From Cristatella mucedo (Eukaryota > Bryozoa > Phylactolaemata > Cristatellidae): a DNA stretch of 64,000 bases. The notes under the pieces are model-generated. The model was not told where the DNA came from. It searched no databases and saw only the letters and a list, made by a program, of their open reading frames with translations. Below, piece by piece: positions 1 to 12,118 of the stretch (within the stretch, counting starts at the first letter, position 1; every line of letters starts with the position of its first letter). The stretch is taken from the NCBI GenBank assembly GCA_009760855.2, contig WPIO01000093.1, positions 1,145,001-1,209,000 of the forward strand, given 5' to 3'. Made by a program: the position numbers and the translations under genes.

Positions 1-72
1 ATCAAATACATTCACCTTGACCTCGGTCGTTAAAGGCGACCACCTTAACCACTGGGCTAGCCAAACCTGAGA
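1..72 (-). mobile_element. SINE1 (long subfamily), 5' part, cut by window edge
   Basis: Read on the minus strand this starts with a tRNA-like A-box region (GGCTAGCCCAGTGGTTAAGG). It continues into the extra internal segment (CCTTTAACGACCGAGGTCAA) that marks the longer SINE1 subfamily also seen at 21.0 and 56.4 kb. The 3' half lies outside the window. Confidence 0.6.
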
Positions 73-221
73 GGTACAACTACGGACAGCAGCAGCCTAG
101 GCATTTGAGTTGTTGCGACGTAGATCTTGACCTAAAAAGAAAAGCAAAGCTGGACGGCCACGTGGGCATAGAAAAGTCGTTTGACTATTGCAGCTGCGTT
201 TCACTTCCTAATTTTTTCCCG

Positions 222-366
222 TAATGTCTTACCCAGTGGTTAATGTGCTCGCCCCGACCGAGGTGATCTGGCCGAGGTCTTGAGCTTGAGCCCCGTGGCA
301 TATATGGAGCGCCTGAATAGAGACTAAGTTCTCTAAGAGTGCTATGCAATGAGTTATATATTTTGT
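222..366 (+). mobile_element. tRNA-derived SINE1, short subfamily
   Basis: The A-box-like start (CCCAGTGGTTAATGTGCTCG) and B-box-like GAGCTTGAGCCCC are followed by the shared SINE1 tail: GCGCCTGAATAGAGACTAAG, TTCTCT, then a GC-box-like end and an AT-rich terminus. It aligns closely with copies at 11.55, 22.1 and 63.1 kb. It is a non-autonomous Pol III retroposon, not a functional tRNA. Confidence 0.75.
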
Positions 367-2405
367 AATCCTTTTCTCTGCAACCTGATGGTTTATTGCT
401 GTCTCGTTTGTTCGTCGCGGTTCGTTGCAGTTCAGTGTAGCACGCGCTCGAAGAGTAGACCACCAATGGCGGCTCAATGGCAGCCCAATGTAACAAAATT
501 TGTCCTCTACAACAGATTCAAAGCGGAGGCGACACTGCCATAAATTGATTAGATTGACGAGCTGCTGCCGGCCTCTGTCCGGTGGCCTGGGCCGGCTCTT
601 CAGAAGTAAGATGCTGACGAACGAAGCTTGCCCTCGCTGCTGCTGCAGCAGCAGCTGCTGCTGCTGCTGAGATTGATCAAGCAGCCTTGGGACTAGGGAC
701 TTGGCTTCACGATTTGGCACAGCTCGCGTCGAGGCTATCGCCATCAGGGGATTGAGCAGCCAGTACTCGCTCTGGACTGAGCTACGGAAACTCGGTCCAG
801 AGGCGGCGTGCCGCAGTGCAAGCACGTCGCCTCTGGACCGAGGCTGAAAGGGAAGCTGAAAGGCGATGCGAAACCGCGTGCGCAGACGCTGTGGCGGGAC
901 AGCGATCGACCTCCTGAGAAAAGTGTATCCCCTGTGCGGTGCGGTCGAGCGAGCGCGCCAGGCGATGCACAAATAATCCTCGTGAAATATTGCCTACGGC
1001 AGCTGTGCATTCGGGATGTCATAATCGAACTTCACTCAAACTCCACTGTACAGTTACAGGATGCATCTTTCGAGCACGTGACTGATATAGTCGCTGCACT
1101 GCTTTCCCCTTTACCAACCTCCATGCTACTGTCACAGGTATGTTCTGAATATTTTGAAGAGGCGGCTGAAACTTGACCATGGTGGTCGATACTGCACTTT
1201 TTCATTAAGGTACCAGTCGTAGTAAGGGTAGGCGTTACGGTGCACGCCCCCTTCTTCTTAGTGCCAATACGACGTGGTGAGCAATAAATCACTCTCTTAC
1301 TCTGCCCTAAGCAACGAAAGCCGATTTTTTCTGGGCCTCATTTTGCACTGCACTGGGTGTCAGACTAGCCGTGCTGAAAGCCACGGTGCCAGCAGGTATC
1401 TGCAGCCGACGTGCAGGCTAAGCGAATAAATGGAGCTACGAACAATGGCCCAAGATCGAGCTTATTTGTCTTAATCGTTACCAGCGACCTGTAGAGGCTA
1501 CTACTTAGAGACCTTTGGCGACGCGCCCGTAGCGAACCTAGCGGTGATAGTCTACAGGCAGACGCGTGACTGATACTCGAGAACATCGAGGCGTGGCTAA
1601 CGAGGCTGGTTGATGCACTGATACGTGCAGGAATGCCAGCGGTAGCAGAGCACTACAGTAACCGAGAACGGCTGTGTCTTGATAACAACTCCATGTCATT
1701 AACTAAAGCAGTTTATTCGAAAGCCACAGAAAGACTCGAGCAGAGTACCAGCCGTATTGCTGATGAACCATCGCTCCGGATCGCCTTTTTATGCAATCTG
1801 GGCCATCCGTTATGACGCACCCGTTTCCTAATGATCATGCTTCAAGAACCGCTTGTAATCTCTAGCCCTATCTACCCCTTATTCTGACCAATTTAGCCGG
1901 CCAAAGTTTCATAGCGTCCTCCGTAAAGTAAGGCCGTCCTCTGCTGAGAGTTTTAAAAGAAACCTGGCAAGCGCTTCTGGAGAATGTTTATACTTTCTGC
2001 TTCACTACCTCGTTCTGGCACACAAGTGGCCACTGACCGCGGATTTTTCCGATCGCCTACTTCACATCGTCGGATGCAACTCACCAAATCATGATCGCCG
2101 AGAGCGTCGCCTCACTGGTGGCGGCGTGGGATACCAAAGCAAGAGCCTTACTCTGTCCATCCATTGGTCAACCGGAAGTACTCGCAGATCCTTCAGCCAG
2201 CGAGACGAGTATATAAACTACTTGGAATTTCTCGACCAGCCTCGCACTCGTATTCATTCTAATAAGCTATGGGCGCCGGTAGCAGCCATAACTGGTGGTA
2301 GCCGCCCAGCTTCGTTGCCTGCCCGCCTGCGATGTCAACCCAGTACAGGTAAGCCACGCCCAACCATCGCGCCCGACATCCATCTTAGTTTTGGCAAACA
2401 GCTGC

Positions 2406-2408
<3 letters not shown>
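367..2408. other. No gene recognised; unassigned sequence
   Basis: This 2 kb stretch has only short unrelated frames, a small GCT/GCA triplet run near 640-670, and no domain or splice structure I can defend. The longest frame (minus, 229-972) is low-complexity and crosses the SINE1 copy, so it is not called. Confidence 0.5.

Positions 2409-2466
<58 letters not shown>
2408..2466. repeat. (CT)n microsatellite
   Basis: This is an uninterrupted TC dinucleotide run of about 28 units. It lies about 60 bases upstream of the 5' break of the LINE-A copy that begins near 2525. Confidence 0.95.
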
Positions 2467-2468
<2 letters not shown>

Positions 2469-2524
2469 CTTGGGCTAAGCGGACGCTCTTTTCTCCAGCT
2501 CCTTTTCGCCCACAATGGCAGAAC

Positions 2525-3322
2525 GGTCAAGTGCTGCTACTTTCAGCTACGTAACATTGCTAAAAGTCGGGCTTGTTTAGGTAAGGATACCACGTCTAAG
2601 TTGGTCCATGCATTTGTGACATCCCGTCTTGACTCCTATAACTCACTGCTTGCTGGCCTACCGGCATCCGGCATGTGCAATCAGGCGATTACAGACGGTG
2701 CAAAACTCTGCAGCTAGACTTGTTTACCGTGAGCGTCGCAGTTGCCACATCACACCACTTCTCGCCGACCTGCACTGGCTACCAGTCAAGCAACGGATTG
2801 ACTTCAAGGTTGTGTCGCTCACTTTTAGGTCACTTCATTCTTTGGCTCCTGCCTATCTCTCAGATCTACTCCCCCACCAGGCCAAGCATCGTACCACGCT
2901 TTTCGGAATCCAACAGTTTACCAATACCTCGTACAAACCTCAAATCCCTTGGAGACCGTGCATTTAGTTCGTATGCTCCCAAAGCCTGGAACTCCCTCCC
3001 GACTTGCGTCAGAACATCCCCTGACTTGACCACATTTAAAAATAACTTAAAAACACACCTATTTAGGACAGCCTTTAGTGGGTCCCTGTGATTCGTCCTT
3101 CACGTGCTTATGCGTGCTGACACTGTGCATGCTGCCACTAACCACATTTGGATGCTGACCCTGTGCACGTCACCCCTAACCATGCTATTCATATTTATCA
3201 AGCATGATATTACTCACCATTCAATCGAGATTCCCTTTGCAGCAAATGTGAAGCACCTAGAAAGAGATTGAGTTCTCTGAGGGCGCTTCACCAAGTGCAT
3301 TATTATTACTATTATTATTAGA
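2525..3322 (+). mobile_element. LINE-A (CR1/L2-like) 3' fragment, frameshifted
   Basis: It encodes the C-terminal part of a non-LTR reverse transcriptase ORF. Motifs across several frames are VTSRLD, NSLLAGLP, QNSAARLVYRERR, CHITPLLADLHWLPVKQRI, LAPAYLSDLLPHQAKHRTT and KAWNSLPT. The ORF is broken by frameshifts at about 2690 and 2950. The 3' end has the family tail (CCTAGAAAGAGATTGAG, TTCTCTGAGGGCGCTT) and finishes in ATT repeats. The endonuclease and most of the RT are missing, a usual 5' truncation. CR1/L2-like placement rests on the protein motifs. Confidence 0.85.
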
Positions 3323-3713
3323 ACGTGCTCTGACACGCTCTTTATTGCCGTAATGCTCAGCCCCCTTCGGCGTAGCTCCGTGTAAAAACAGCAGCGTCCT
3401 CCACTCGTTAGCCCCGTTCTTCAAGGCGCATCAATATCGGCCAATGATCAATCATCACCAATAATCAGCTGCATCAATATCGTTCGCACGGCATCTGCAA
3501 GGACTAGAACATCACGCAACCATGTTTGTGGAAAGGGAGTTAAGTTCAGAAGCCACTGCAGTGACTTTGGAACTCCTGATTCTGTCTGAAGTCTTGGGTC
3601 ATTGCTGACGATCCCGTAGCAGTCATCGGTGCTAGGTTAAGCACTTGTGACGATGCTGGTCAAGATTCTGGCGTCGAGAAGGGTGGTTCGGAGAGTGTTC
3701 AACGCTCCTGGAT

Positions 3714-3890
3714 CTTAGCCCAGGGGTAGGATTCTCACTCTTCACGACCCAGGTCGAGGGTTAGAGTCTGCCGCGGGCAATACGTTATTGCCTGGTGCAA
3801 GCTGCGGTAATATCTGTCGATACTTCTCTACCGCAGTATAGGATGACGTGTTTAAATCAGCTACACTTTTTTTATTTTTATTGGGAGACA
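3714..3890 (+). mobile_element. tRNA-derived SINE2, diverged copy
   Basis: The B-box-like CGAGGGTTAGAGTCTGC is followed by a SINE2 body matching other copies: GGGCAATACGTTATTGCC, then the GCAAGCxGxGGTxATA segment, and AAATCAGCTA before a T-rich end. It is older and more diverged than the copy at 49.4 kb. Confidence 0.6.
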
Positions 3891-6376
3891 TCTTACTCAA
3901 AGCATGCCTTTAGTGTGTATAAATCATGCTCTTTTTGAGAAATTGAGTGCCTAACAGATTAAGTGTTAGCTTTTAAACTTGCCTTGCCTAAAAAAAAATG
4001 GTGGTCGAGGAGGTTCCCCTGCTAAATAAACTTTCACGAATTAAAGTGCTGTGCGTACAGAAGATCTAAGTGAATCAAGGCTGTAATAAACTTTGAAAAA
4101 TTACGGGAATTTTCTTATCCCACTAAATCCCGGGATAATACTCTGGAATGTTGAGAATCCGACAACATTGTGGTGAACGTTTATTAAGAGTGTCGTGGCC
4201 CTGAGTGCAGATACAAGTTATAGGAAGCGAAGGTTATCTGTAGTGTTTTTTAACTAACATTTAATAGCCTGCAGCCTGCAGTACGACCACCGCTTAGATA
4301 ATTAAGACGGAAATGAAACGCACGAATTTTGGCTGCTGGAATGAATCTACAATGGTTAATCTAGACGATATGAAAATCGATTAGGTGACCAACGTAGCGA
4401 ACGTGCAATCGATGGCCGAAGCTCCCCCATGGTGAAACCGTAGACCGGATATACGGCTATAGAAAACAGAGTTTTTTATTTTAAGCAAGAAAAACAGGCA
4501 CGAAAACGTAGCATTTCATCCACCTGCAAGTTGACATTGCAATTATATAAAGGAATTCCTCGTAAATAACACGAAACAAGATACAAGATGCTTTCCCAAG
4601 TCGGAAACCGCGAAGATAAGCCGTCGCTGTTCAAAAAATTTAAATTTGAAGTAGATCTTCTCCTTCATCACGAGACATCCGCAATAATAGGTCATATTCC
4701 AGCCAGATAATCATTAGCTATGAGTATTATCAGTAGAGCTGTTAGAGGTAAGCAATTTTCTACAATTCGCCCATGTACGTACAGCAAGCTGCTACTCTGA
4801 ATTTTGCTTTAGTTCAATTTATCACTGATCGTTGATTTGCCAAAGTTCAGCAAGAAATTTTTGACAGGGGAAGTAGCCAAATCAGTTCTCAAATACCTCA
4901 AATACTCTATGAACTGGGTATATCTTGTTACAGTCCAGATTGAAAAGCATGCTCATCTAATTGCCAATTACAGCCAGCCTTTAGAATTTTGAATGTTAGT
5001 CCATGGCTTTCTGGGTCCGTAAGCGTATGTAACTGATATCACGCTTACGTTGCGTCCGTTATGATATTCATGCCGTTGCAGTACAGTTATGATTAGCGCT
5101 TTTTCAAGCATACCTGCGGAAATAACTTACTAATTAGCCTAAGTAGCACCAACATACACTCTCATAGTTAAAATTGAACATCAAATTGCTTGTTGAATAA
5201 TGAAATAGTGATGAGCAAGCTTTTGAAAGTGCGTTATTTTATTACACGTGTACATTCTGTGTAAATTATCTCAAAATCAAACAGATAAAAATTGAAAGCC
5301 TAACCAGAGCCTAACCGTCTTAGCAACGGTTTAAAGGTTGGTAAGTCATTGCGGCTGAGCCCTTGCGCAGCTATATGCATATATGAATGGTTTTTAATTT
5401 TCAAATTGAATAGCGTGTAACCAAGATTTTACACAGACGCACTCTAGTAATAAGAATAATAATAAGTCTATGGTACAGCGTCATATGATAACTAAATCTC
5501 ACTGAGGTGCTTTTGAACTCGGTGCCAGAATAGCAATAGCCGGAAATAAATGACAAAAAAGCTATCATGTATAGAAAAGCACCCAACAGTTTACGAGAAG
5601 ACTCAATCCACTGTCACAAAGACCCTTCGGAAAATCGGAAATTGCATTTAGTCGTGCTTAGGTAAGCATGCACAACACACGGTAAAAGACAATTTCACCG
5701 AGAAAAGGGAAGCGGAGGAGAAACAGACGTGTCTCTAGGTCACATTTAAATGATGCAAATTCATTCATTCAAATTTAGTAGTGACAGAAGCCTGTAGCCG
5801 GTTTAAGATTTTTGATGAGTACGAACTGAAGGCCTGATTAGCATACAATTTCACTTTAGAGGCAGACATGGCCAAATGACTTACAGCCGAAGAGCGTTAG
5901 GTGTATGAGAGCAGTGCACTGAAGGAGAAAGGAGGTCGGAAAGGTACGGATGTGCAAACGATTGAAGCGGCCTGTGAGGCAGATGGAGTATCTTGAAGTC
6001 CATTTGATGCTTGACGGGGAGAGAGAGAAGCTCACACAGATGCGGCGTGATTAAGCAGCAGCTGTGTTGACTACAGACCAGACGAGCATCTGATTTGTAG
6101 TTTCAGGCTATATATTAAGGGCATAGGCCGAAACTCTTAAATACAAAAAGTTGCACGAAACTAGACACGATGTAACAAACTTGTAAACAGGTTTGCGTGT
6201 CGCACTTTTTCTGAACAGGCCCTAATTTTTCCAATGTTTCATTTCTAAAATTAGGTTGACTACACAGTGAGAACAATGTGCTGTGCTCATACAACGACGA
6301 CATTTTGGAACAGCACGCCCAGATCACGGGCATGTGCTACTGGATTGACGCTAGATAAACTAATCTTCAGGAGGAG
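3891..6376. other. AT-rich intergenic sequence, nothing recognised
   Basis: There are no frames with recognisable protein similarity, no simple arrays and no copies of the repeat families defined elsewhere. Short frames at 5401-5586 and 6115-6333 (minus) look like chance. Confidence 0.5.
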
Positions 6377-7207
6377 ATATAATAATAATAATAATAATAG
6401 CACGCTTGATAAAGTTCCCTCAGAGAGCTCTTTCTAGGTGCTTTACATTTACATTTGCAAAGGAAACACGATCGAATGGTTAGTGAAAACATGCTTAATA
6501 AACAACAAGAATAACATGGTTAGGGGCGACATGCACAGGGTCAGCATGCAAGTGTGGTTAGTGGCAGCATGCACAGGGTCAGCACGCATAAGCGCATAAA
6601 TATCGAGTAACAGAGACCCACTAAATGCTGTGATAAATAAATGCATTTTTAGTTTCTTTTTAAATGCGGTCAAGTCAGGGGATATCGTGACGGAAGTCGG
6701 GAGTGAGTTCCAGGCTTTGGGAGCATAAGAACTCAAGGTAAGGTCTCCAAAGGGTTTGAGGTTTTGTACAAAGTATAAGTAAACTATTAGATACCGGAAA
6801 GCAGGTGGTACGATGCTCGGCCTGGTGGGGGATTAGATCTGATAGGTAGGCTGGAGCCAAAGAATAAAGCGACCTAAAAGTGAGCGATGAAACCTCTAAG
6901 TCGATGCGTTGCTTGACTGAGAGCCAGTGCAGGTCGGTGAGTAGTGGTGTGATGTGGCAACTGTGACACTCACGACAGATAAGCCTAGCTGCAGAGTTCT
7001 GCACCAGCTGTAAGCGCCTGATTGCATATGCCGGTAGACTAGCAAGCAGTGAGTTACAGAAGTCAAGACGGGTTATTACAAATGCATTGACCAACTTAGA
7101 TGTGGCATCCCTGTCTAAACAAGCCCGAATTTTAGCAATGTTATGTAGCTGAAAGTAGGCAGACTTGATTGTGGAATTGATGTGGCCATCTAACGAAAGG
7201 TAACTTC
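6377..7207 (-). mobile_element. LINE-A copy, 5'-truncated, nearly intact 3' frame
   Basis: The minus-strand frame 6675-7217 (180 aa) carries SLDGHINSTIKSAYFQL, ITRLDFCNSLLASLP, RRLQLVQNSAARL, SCHITPLLTDLHWL and LAPAYLSDLIPHQ, the distal RT and C-terminal region of LINE-A. A second frame (6449-6736) continues it with KAWNSLPT. The family 3' tail and an ATT repeat (plus-strand ATAATAATAATAATAA) end the copy at 6377. One frameshift separates the two frames, so it is inactive. Confidence 0.88.
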
Positions 7208-8047
7208 TTTGAAACACAGCCGTGAGGGTAGCTATTAAAAAATTCTACAGCGTACTGAAAAATGTCCTTGTTTGTCACAGATAATTGTAACTGGGATTTA
7301 AAACGGACGTGCGTGATGGCAAACCTCTTCGTGGGTACCTTTTGGGGCGTTTATCAGTAGCTCTCTTTCCGACACCAGTGTCGCTAGAGCATGCAAATTA
7401 ATTTCCACGCCTGTCTTTCTCTCTCTGTTTGTGGCGACGCTCAAACTTCAAAGGCTAGAAATACTATATAACAACCCCCCACTGGAGGTGGAGCTATAAC
7501 TACATTAGATTCATACAAGATTTCAATCCAGGATCGTCTTTTGATGATGCCGGGGCCATCGGGTTGTGCCGAGTGGCTTGCTTGCACTGAGTGTATGTTC
7601 AATGGAGGGGCGCACGGAACAATTACAATTTCTTGCCTGTCAATTTTAACGGATTCGAGGTCCTATTACCTGTTTAAATGCTGGCTGGGCAGCGTTTGAA
7701 TTTTGAACCTAAAGACAAAAAGTATGTATCCATCAGAACTACCGTGCAGACTGATCAAACCACCTTAATCGGCCAAAGAAGAGTAATACCGTCCATGGTG
7801 ATATCGATATCTGACGAAATAAAAAACGAGAACATTTTAAAGACATTCGCTCCCTTTAAACGTCATACCCCTTTGTTATCCAGTCGGTCGCCAACGTCAG
7901 TACTTCATCAGTCCTACCTAATTTGTCTTTTGGCCGTTGCTCAGCGAGAGGTAAGCAACCCGTTGCTCACCCACATCGTTATTGACCGGAAGTACTATGA
8001 CAGTGCCGTTGGCATGTTCTCACGTATGTCCAAACTTCAAGGCCACA

Positions 8048-8049
<2 letters not shown>
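7208..8049. other. Unassigned sequence
   Basis: A frame at 7678-8082 (134 aa) runs into the TA microsatellite and has no recognisable domain. I see no splice structure or repeat-family match. Confidence 0.45.
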
Positions 8050-8120
<71 letters not shown>

Positions 8121-8188
8121 TTATTTATCTTTGCGTATTTATATATATATATATGTGTGTGTGTGTGTATATATATATATCTATATAT
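8050..8188. repeat. (TA)n microsatellite with TTTA and TG patches
   Basis: The array is mostly TA dinucleotides, interrupted by AAATA, TTTATTTATTTAT and a TGTGTGTGTGTG block near 8155-8170. Confidence 0.95.
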
Positions 8189-8189
8189 A

Positions 8190-8849
8190 AATTAAACGCA
8201 TGCTCTTGGAACGGCAATAATGTGACTCGGTTGCTCATTTCGTAAGCTCTATTAATTATTATTCTATAAGGTAAAAGAGAGCAGCAAGCAACCGGACATT
8301 CTTGGGCAGCGAGATGTTGCTAAGCTACGAAAAAGTGGCTGCAAAACTGATTCCGCTCGTTGCAGAGGAACAGCGGGCTACACGCTAGGAGCTTTGGAGC
8401 TGGAGAGCAATATTATGCGAAAGAACACAGCGAGCGTCAAATGTTGGCTCCAGGCTTAGCCAGAAGTGTGTGACATGACGAGTCGCTAGTGAGTGAAATG
8501 ACGTACGCTAAGCTCCATCGAAGCGTGTGCGCTCACGACGACAGAAGTAAATTCTTTGCTTTATTTATTGATCATTCCAGGTGTTTGTTATTGCAACTAG
8601 GGACTCTCGTAAATGCAAGAACTCATCTGTCAGGCTACACCGGTATTTTCCGGTATAATCCGCTTGGCATGCCGGCTCGCGATAGATCCAACCGATCTTT
8701 TTAGCCAAGCGTCAACACTGCACTGCAAATCAGCCGCAGTGTAAAGTGTGCGATTCTGGTGATCACCATAGTCAGGTGTCAGGTGTTGTAAGCTTTTTCG
8801 GGTGATCCAGGAAACCGAGACTCGCTTGCTACTTAGCTTATGAAAGCTG
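8190..8849. other. Unassigned sequence upstream of LINE-B
   Basis: No recognised coding region or repeat. A 71-residue frame (8489-8704, plus) has no identifiable domain. The stretch could include 5' sequence of the LINE-B copy, but no second copy reaches this far for comparison. Confidence 0.4.
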
Positions 8850-11755
8850 TAGCCCAGAGCTTGGATAGCTCGTGCTGTCTAAACTTGTTTATAGAGGAGT
8901 TTTCAGAGTTCTTTGCTAAAATATTTGTGTTTGACAGCCCGTTACTGATTGCTGGAGACTTTAATATTCATGTTGACAACCTTAGCAACAGCCAGGTCCG
9001 TTCATTTCTTGACTGTCTGGAGAATTTCGGTTTGGTTCAACACGTTAATCATACCACCCACGTCGGTGGCCACATTCTAGATCTCGTGATCACGAAGGAT
9101 TTCCTCCCCATTGACCTTGTGGTGTGCCCGCTGACCCTCTCAGATCATTGTTCGGTCTCGTTTACTGTTCGTACTCCCTTGTGCGTACAGAGTAATGTCG
9201 AACTTGTCAAGTGACGTAACTTACAAAACATTGACATAGACACATTTTTAAAATCTGTTTGTGGTGCAGGTCTTCTTGATCTGCATTCAGACTCAACCGG
9301 CAGCCTCGATACCTTCGCTGATGCAGTGAACACGACACTGTGAAATGCTCTTGACAAGCATGCTCACGTTCATTCTATCCGTGTACAGAGTCGCGGAGAT
9401 TCCTATCAATTACAAAAAAACTCCTAAAGATGCGCCGGGTTAAGCGCAGGCTTGAACGTCGTTTCAAGAAATCGGCGTCTGATGCAGATCTAGTCAATTT
9501 CCAAGACTTCCTTCGAGTTTACACCCGGAAGCTTAAAAAAGCCAGGGCTTCTTTTTTCACTCGAAAGCTGAATTCCTGCCAGTCGGCCTCTAAACAGATT
9601 CATATGACAGCAAACCATTTACTAGCCAATGCTGTGAGATCTGACTCCCCAAATATTAAGGGCTCAGCCGAAATGTTTTCATCCTTCCTAAGTGAAAAAT
9701 TGTGCACATTCGTGCCTCCATAAAGCCCCCTCCGACAAAAGCAATGGCGAAATCACAACCTGTGACCTTCCTTAAAAGGTTCTCCGAGGTTTCTGCATGC
9801 GATGTGGCTACTTTAATTAGGTCTAGCAAAAAGAGCTCGTCTCCTGAAGACCCTATACCATCATCTCTGTGGTCTTCACTGGCAGACCAACTTAACCCTG
9901 CTGTAACCGAGATTTTTAATGCTTCTTTGGGAAAAGGGGTCGTCCCCAAGTCCTTCAAATCGGCAATCGATGGACCCGGACTTAAAAAGCCTGGATTCGA
10001 TACAGAGGTCTTTGCAAACTATCGTCCACTTTCTTTTCTTCATTTATTGTCAAAGATTCTTGAACAAATTATTGCCAACCAGCTGGTTGAACATATCGAA
10101 AAGAATGAAACGTCAGAAAAATTTCAATCAAAAGGTTCAAGAGGCAGAACTCCACTGAAACTGCTCTCTTCCGTGCTAACAATGAAATTCTACGTGGCAA
10201 CGACGATGGGAATGTCACTGCCTTAGCTCTGCTAGATCTGTCTGCTGCCTTCGACACCATTGATCACGAGGTTCTACACGAACGATTGAAAACAACGATC
10301 GGTCTGGCAGACGGAGCACTGGCGTGATTTAAATTGTATTGTGATGAAAATTGGCGTGATTTAAATTGTACTTGTCTGATCGCGTTCAATCCGTGTCAAG
10401 CGGGGGTCAGGTCTCACACACACGAGAAGGGTCACCTGCGGAGTCCCTCAAGGGTCTGTACTCGGTCCCTTGCTGTTTTCCATTTATACACAACTTCTGG
10501 GAAAAGCGATTAAGGCAATAGGATATCACTTTTAGGCTGACGATACTCAGCTGTATTTGTCATTCAAACCGTCGGAATCTGCTGCAGCAACTGAGAAACT
10601 GAATGCTTGCCTTGCCGACATTCGATCCTAGATGTCGGAGAACTTTTTTGAAACTAAATGACGATAAAACTGAACTGCTGCTCATAGGACACCCTAAATG
10701 TGTGGCTGGATTAAAAGGTATTGCTTTTCTAATAGGTGATGCTGTTGTGCGACCATCACCATGTGCTCGAAATTTAGGTGTCGTCTTCGACAGCTGCCTA
10801 AATTTTAAAAGCTTCATTCAGAAAACTGCTTCTACAGCTGGTCATCACGTCCGATCCTTATCCAAGATTAGGAGCTGTCTTCCACAGTGGCTTGTAAAAA
10901 ATTTAACTAGCTCTTTAGTTCTGTCTCGGCTTAATTATTGCAATTCCCTTTTGGCTGGGCTGCCAAAGAAAGCTATTAGGCCACTGCAGCTGACTATGAA
11001 TATGGCTGCAGGGCTAGTCTTCAAGTCCCAGAGGTTTGAGCACGCGCCTCCTTTGCTAAAAGAGCTAGGATGGATGCCGATTGAGCAACGGATACAGAGC
11101 AAAGTTCCTTCGCTGACCCACAAGGCCCGTCACGGCTTGGCTCCTTCGTACCTCGCTGAACTGCTGCATCAGTTTCAGCCTCTTTGCGTTCTCAGGTCCT
11201 GTTTGGACAATAAATTAGCTGTGCCATTCTTCGGCCTAAAGACCGTTGGCGACAGAAGCTTTAGCTCTGCAGGTCCTAGGCTGTAGAACTGGTTTCCACG
11301 ATTCTTATGCAACGACAACTGCTTTCCTGCTGCCGACTATATGGCTCATCCTTTTCAGCGGTCCTGAGCTGCTACTTTCATGCTACTCACTACCTCAGCT
11401 GCTCTCCTGACTCTGCTATGCTTCCCACTTTCTCTTTGTTGCGTAAGACGAAGTCTGTTGGCTTCCGACTGCGTTCCAAAAGCCGCTTAGGCTATGGATG
11501 TGCTATACAAAACTCTCCTGCGTAACACCCACATAGTCTTTATGCTCTGCCGAGCTGGTTTGGTCTAGCGGTTAAAGTGCTCGCCCCGACCAAGGTCAGA
11601 CTGAGGTCGTGGGCTCGAGCCCCGAGGCATATGTGAAGCGCCTGAATAGAGATTAAGTTCTCTCGGGACGCTATATAAATGAATTATATTTTTTTGTTTG
11701 GAGTTACAGACGGAGATACATTACATTACATTACTGTGGAGAAATCGTGGCAGCC
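8850..11755 (+). pseudogene. LINE-B (CR1-like) ORF2 copy, longest in window, inactive
   Basis: The fragments are in order. First is an endonuclease C-terminal half (8840-9214: SPLLIAGDFNIHVDN, HTTHVGGHILDLVIT, TLSDHCSVSF). A linker follows (9430-9723: RMRRVKRRLERRFKK-like, ARASFFTRKLNSCQ). The RT region starts at 9702 (FANYRPLSFLHLLSKILEQII; ALLDLSAAFDTIDHEVL near 10227-10275; ADDTQLYLSF near 10536-10566). The C-terminal region follows (10603-11286: LVLSRLNYCNSLLAGLP, RPLQLTMNMAA). The codon before ADD is TAG, so the catalytic motif is broken, and there are at least four frameshifts or stops. A local direct repeat of about 24 bases lies at 10320-10376. The 3' end is GAGTTACAGACGGAGATACA followed by CATTA repeats, split from the body by a SINE1 insertion at about 11550-11699. 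The N-terminal endonuclease half is absent. Confidence 0.9.
11550..11699 (+). mobile_element. SINE1 nested in LINE-B 3' end
   Basis: This is a well-preserved SINE1. It begins CCGAGCTGGTTTGGTCTAGC (A-box region), has B-box GGGCTCGAGCCCC, the tail GCGCCTGAATAGAGATTAAG then TTCTCTCGGGACGC, and an AATTATA/T-rich end. It interrupts LINE-B between ...ACATAGTCTTTATG and TTTGGAGTTACAG. The uninterrupted LINE-B sequence is visible at about 34000-34030. Confidence 0.88.
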
Positions 11756-11934
11756 AGCGAAATTTAAAAGTTGTAAGGAACGGCTGTAGGGCCAGTTAAA
11801 AAGACACACGCGGTATTCCGGTTTTCCCTTTTCCTACCAAATTCGGAAGAGAAAAAGACTATGGTAGAGAGGTACGCTACAGCCATATTTAAAAGTTAAC
11901 GCTCAGAGAAGAGACAGGACCACTGCCACTTATC

Positions 11935-12118
11935 ACATTTGCGTGCTGACCCTGCATGTCACTGCATGTCACCACTAACTATGTTATGCTTGTTGTCATT
12001 GAGCAGGCTACCACTAACAATTCAACCGTGCTTCTTTTACAGCATATGTAAAGTGCCTATAAATTAAGATCTCTGAGGGCGCTATACAAATGTGCTATTA
12101 TTATTATCATTATCATTT
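11935..12118 (+). mobile_element. LINE-A 3' terminal fragment
   Basis: This is only the non-coding 3' end of LINE-A: GCGTGCTGACCCTGCATGTC, ...CACTAACAATTCAACCG, GTAAAGTGCCTATAAATTAA, CTCTGAGGGCGCTATA, then ATT/ATC repeats. It is truncated far downstream of the ORF. Confidence 0.75.

Noticed and set aside
222-366. Possible tRNA genes at A/B-box-like sequences (also 11.55, 49.4 and 63.1 kb)
   Set aside because: They have no complete cloverleaf or acceptor stem, occur in many diverged copies, and continue into a shared tail with AT-rich ends. They are SINEs.
3300-3322. Tandem ATT repeats considered as independent microsatellites
   Set aside because: They occur consistently at the 3' end of LINE-A copies in both orientations, so they are the element's terminal repeat.
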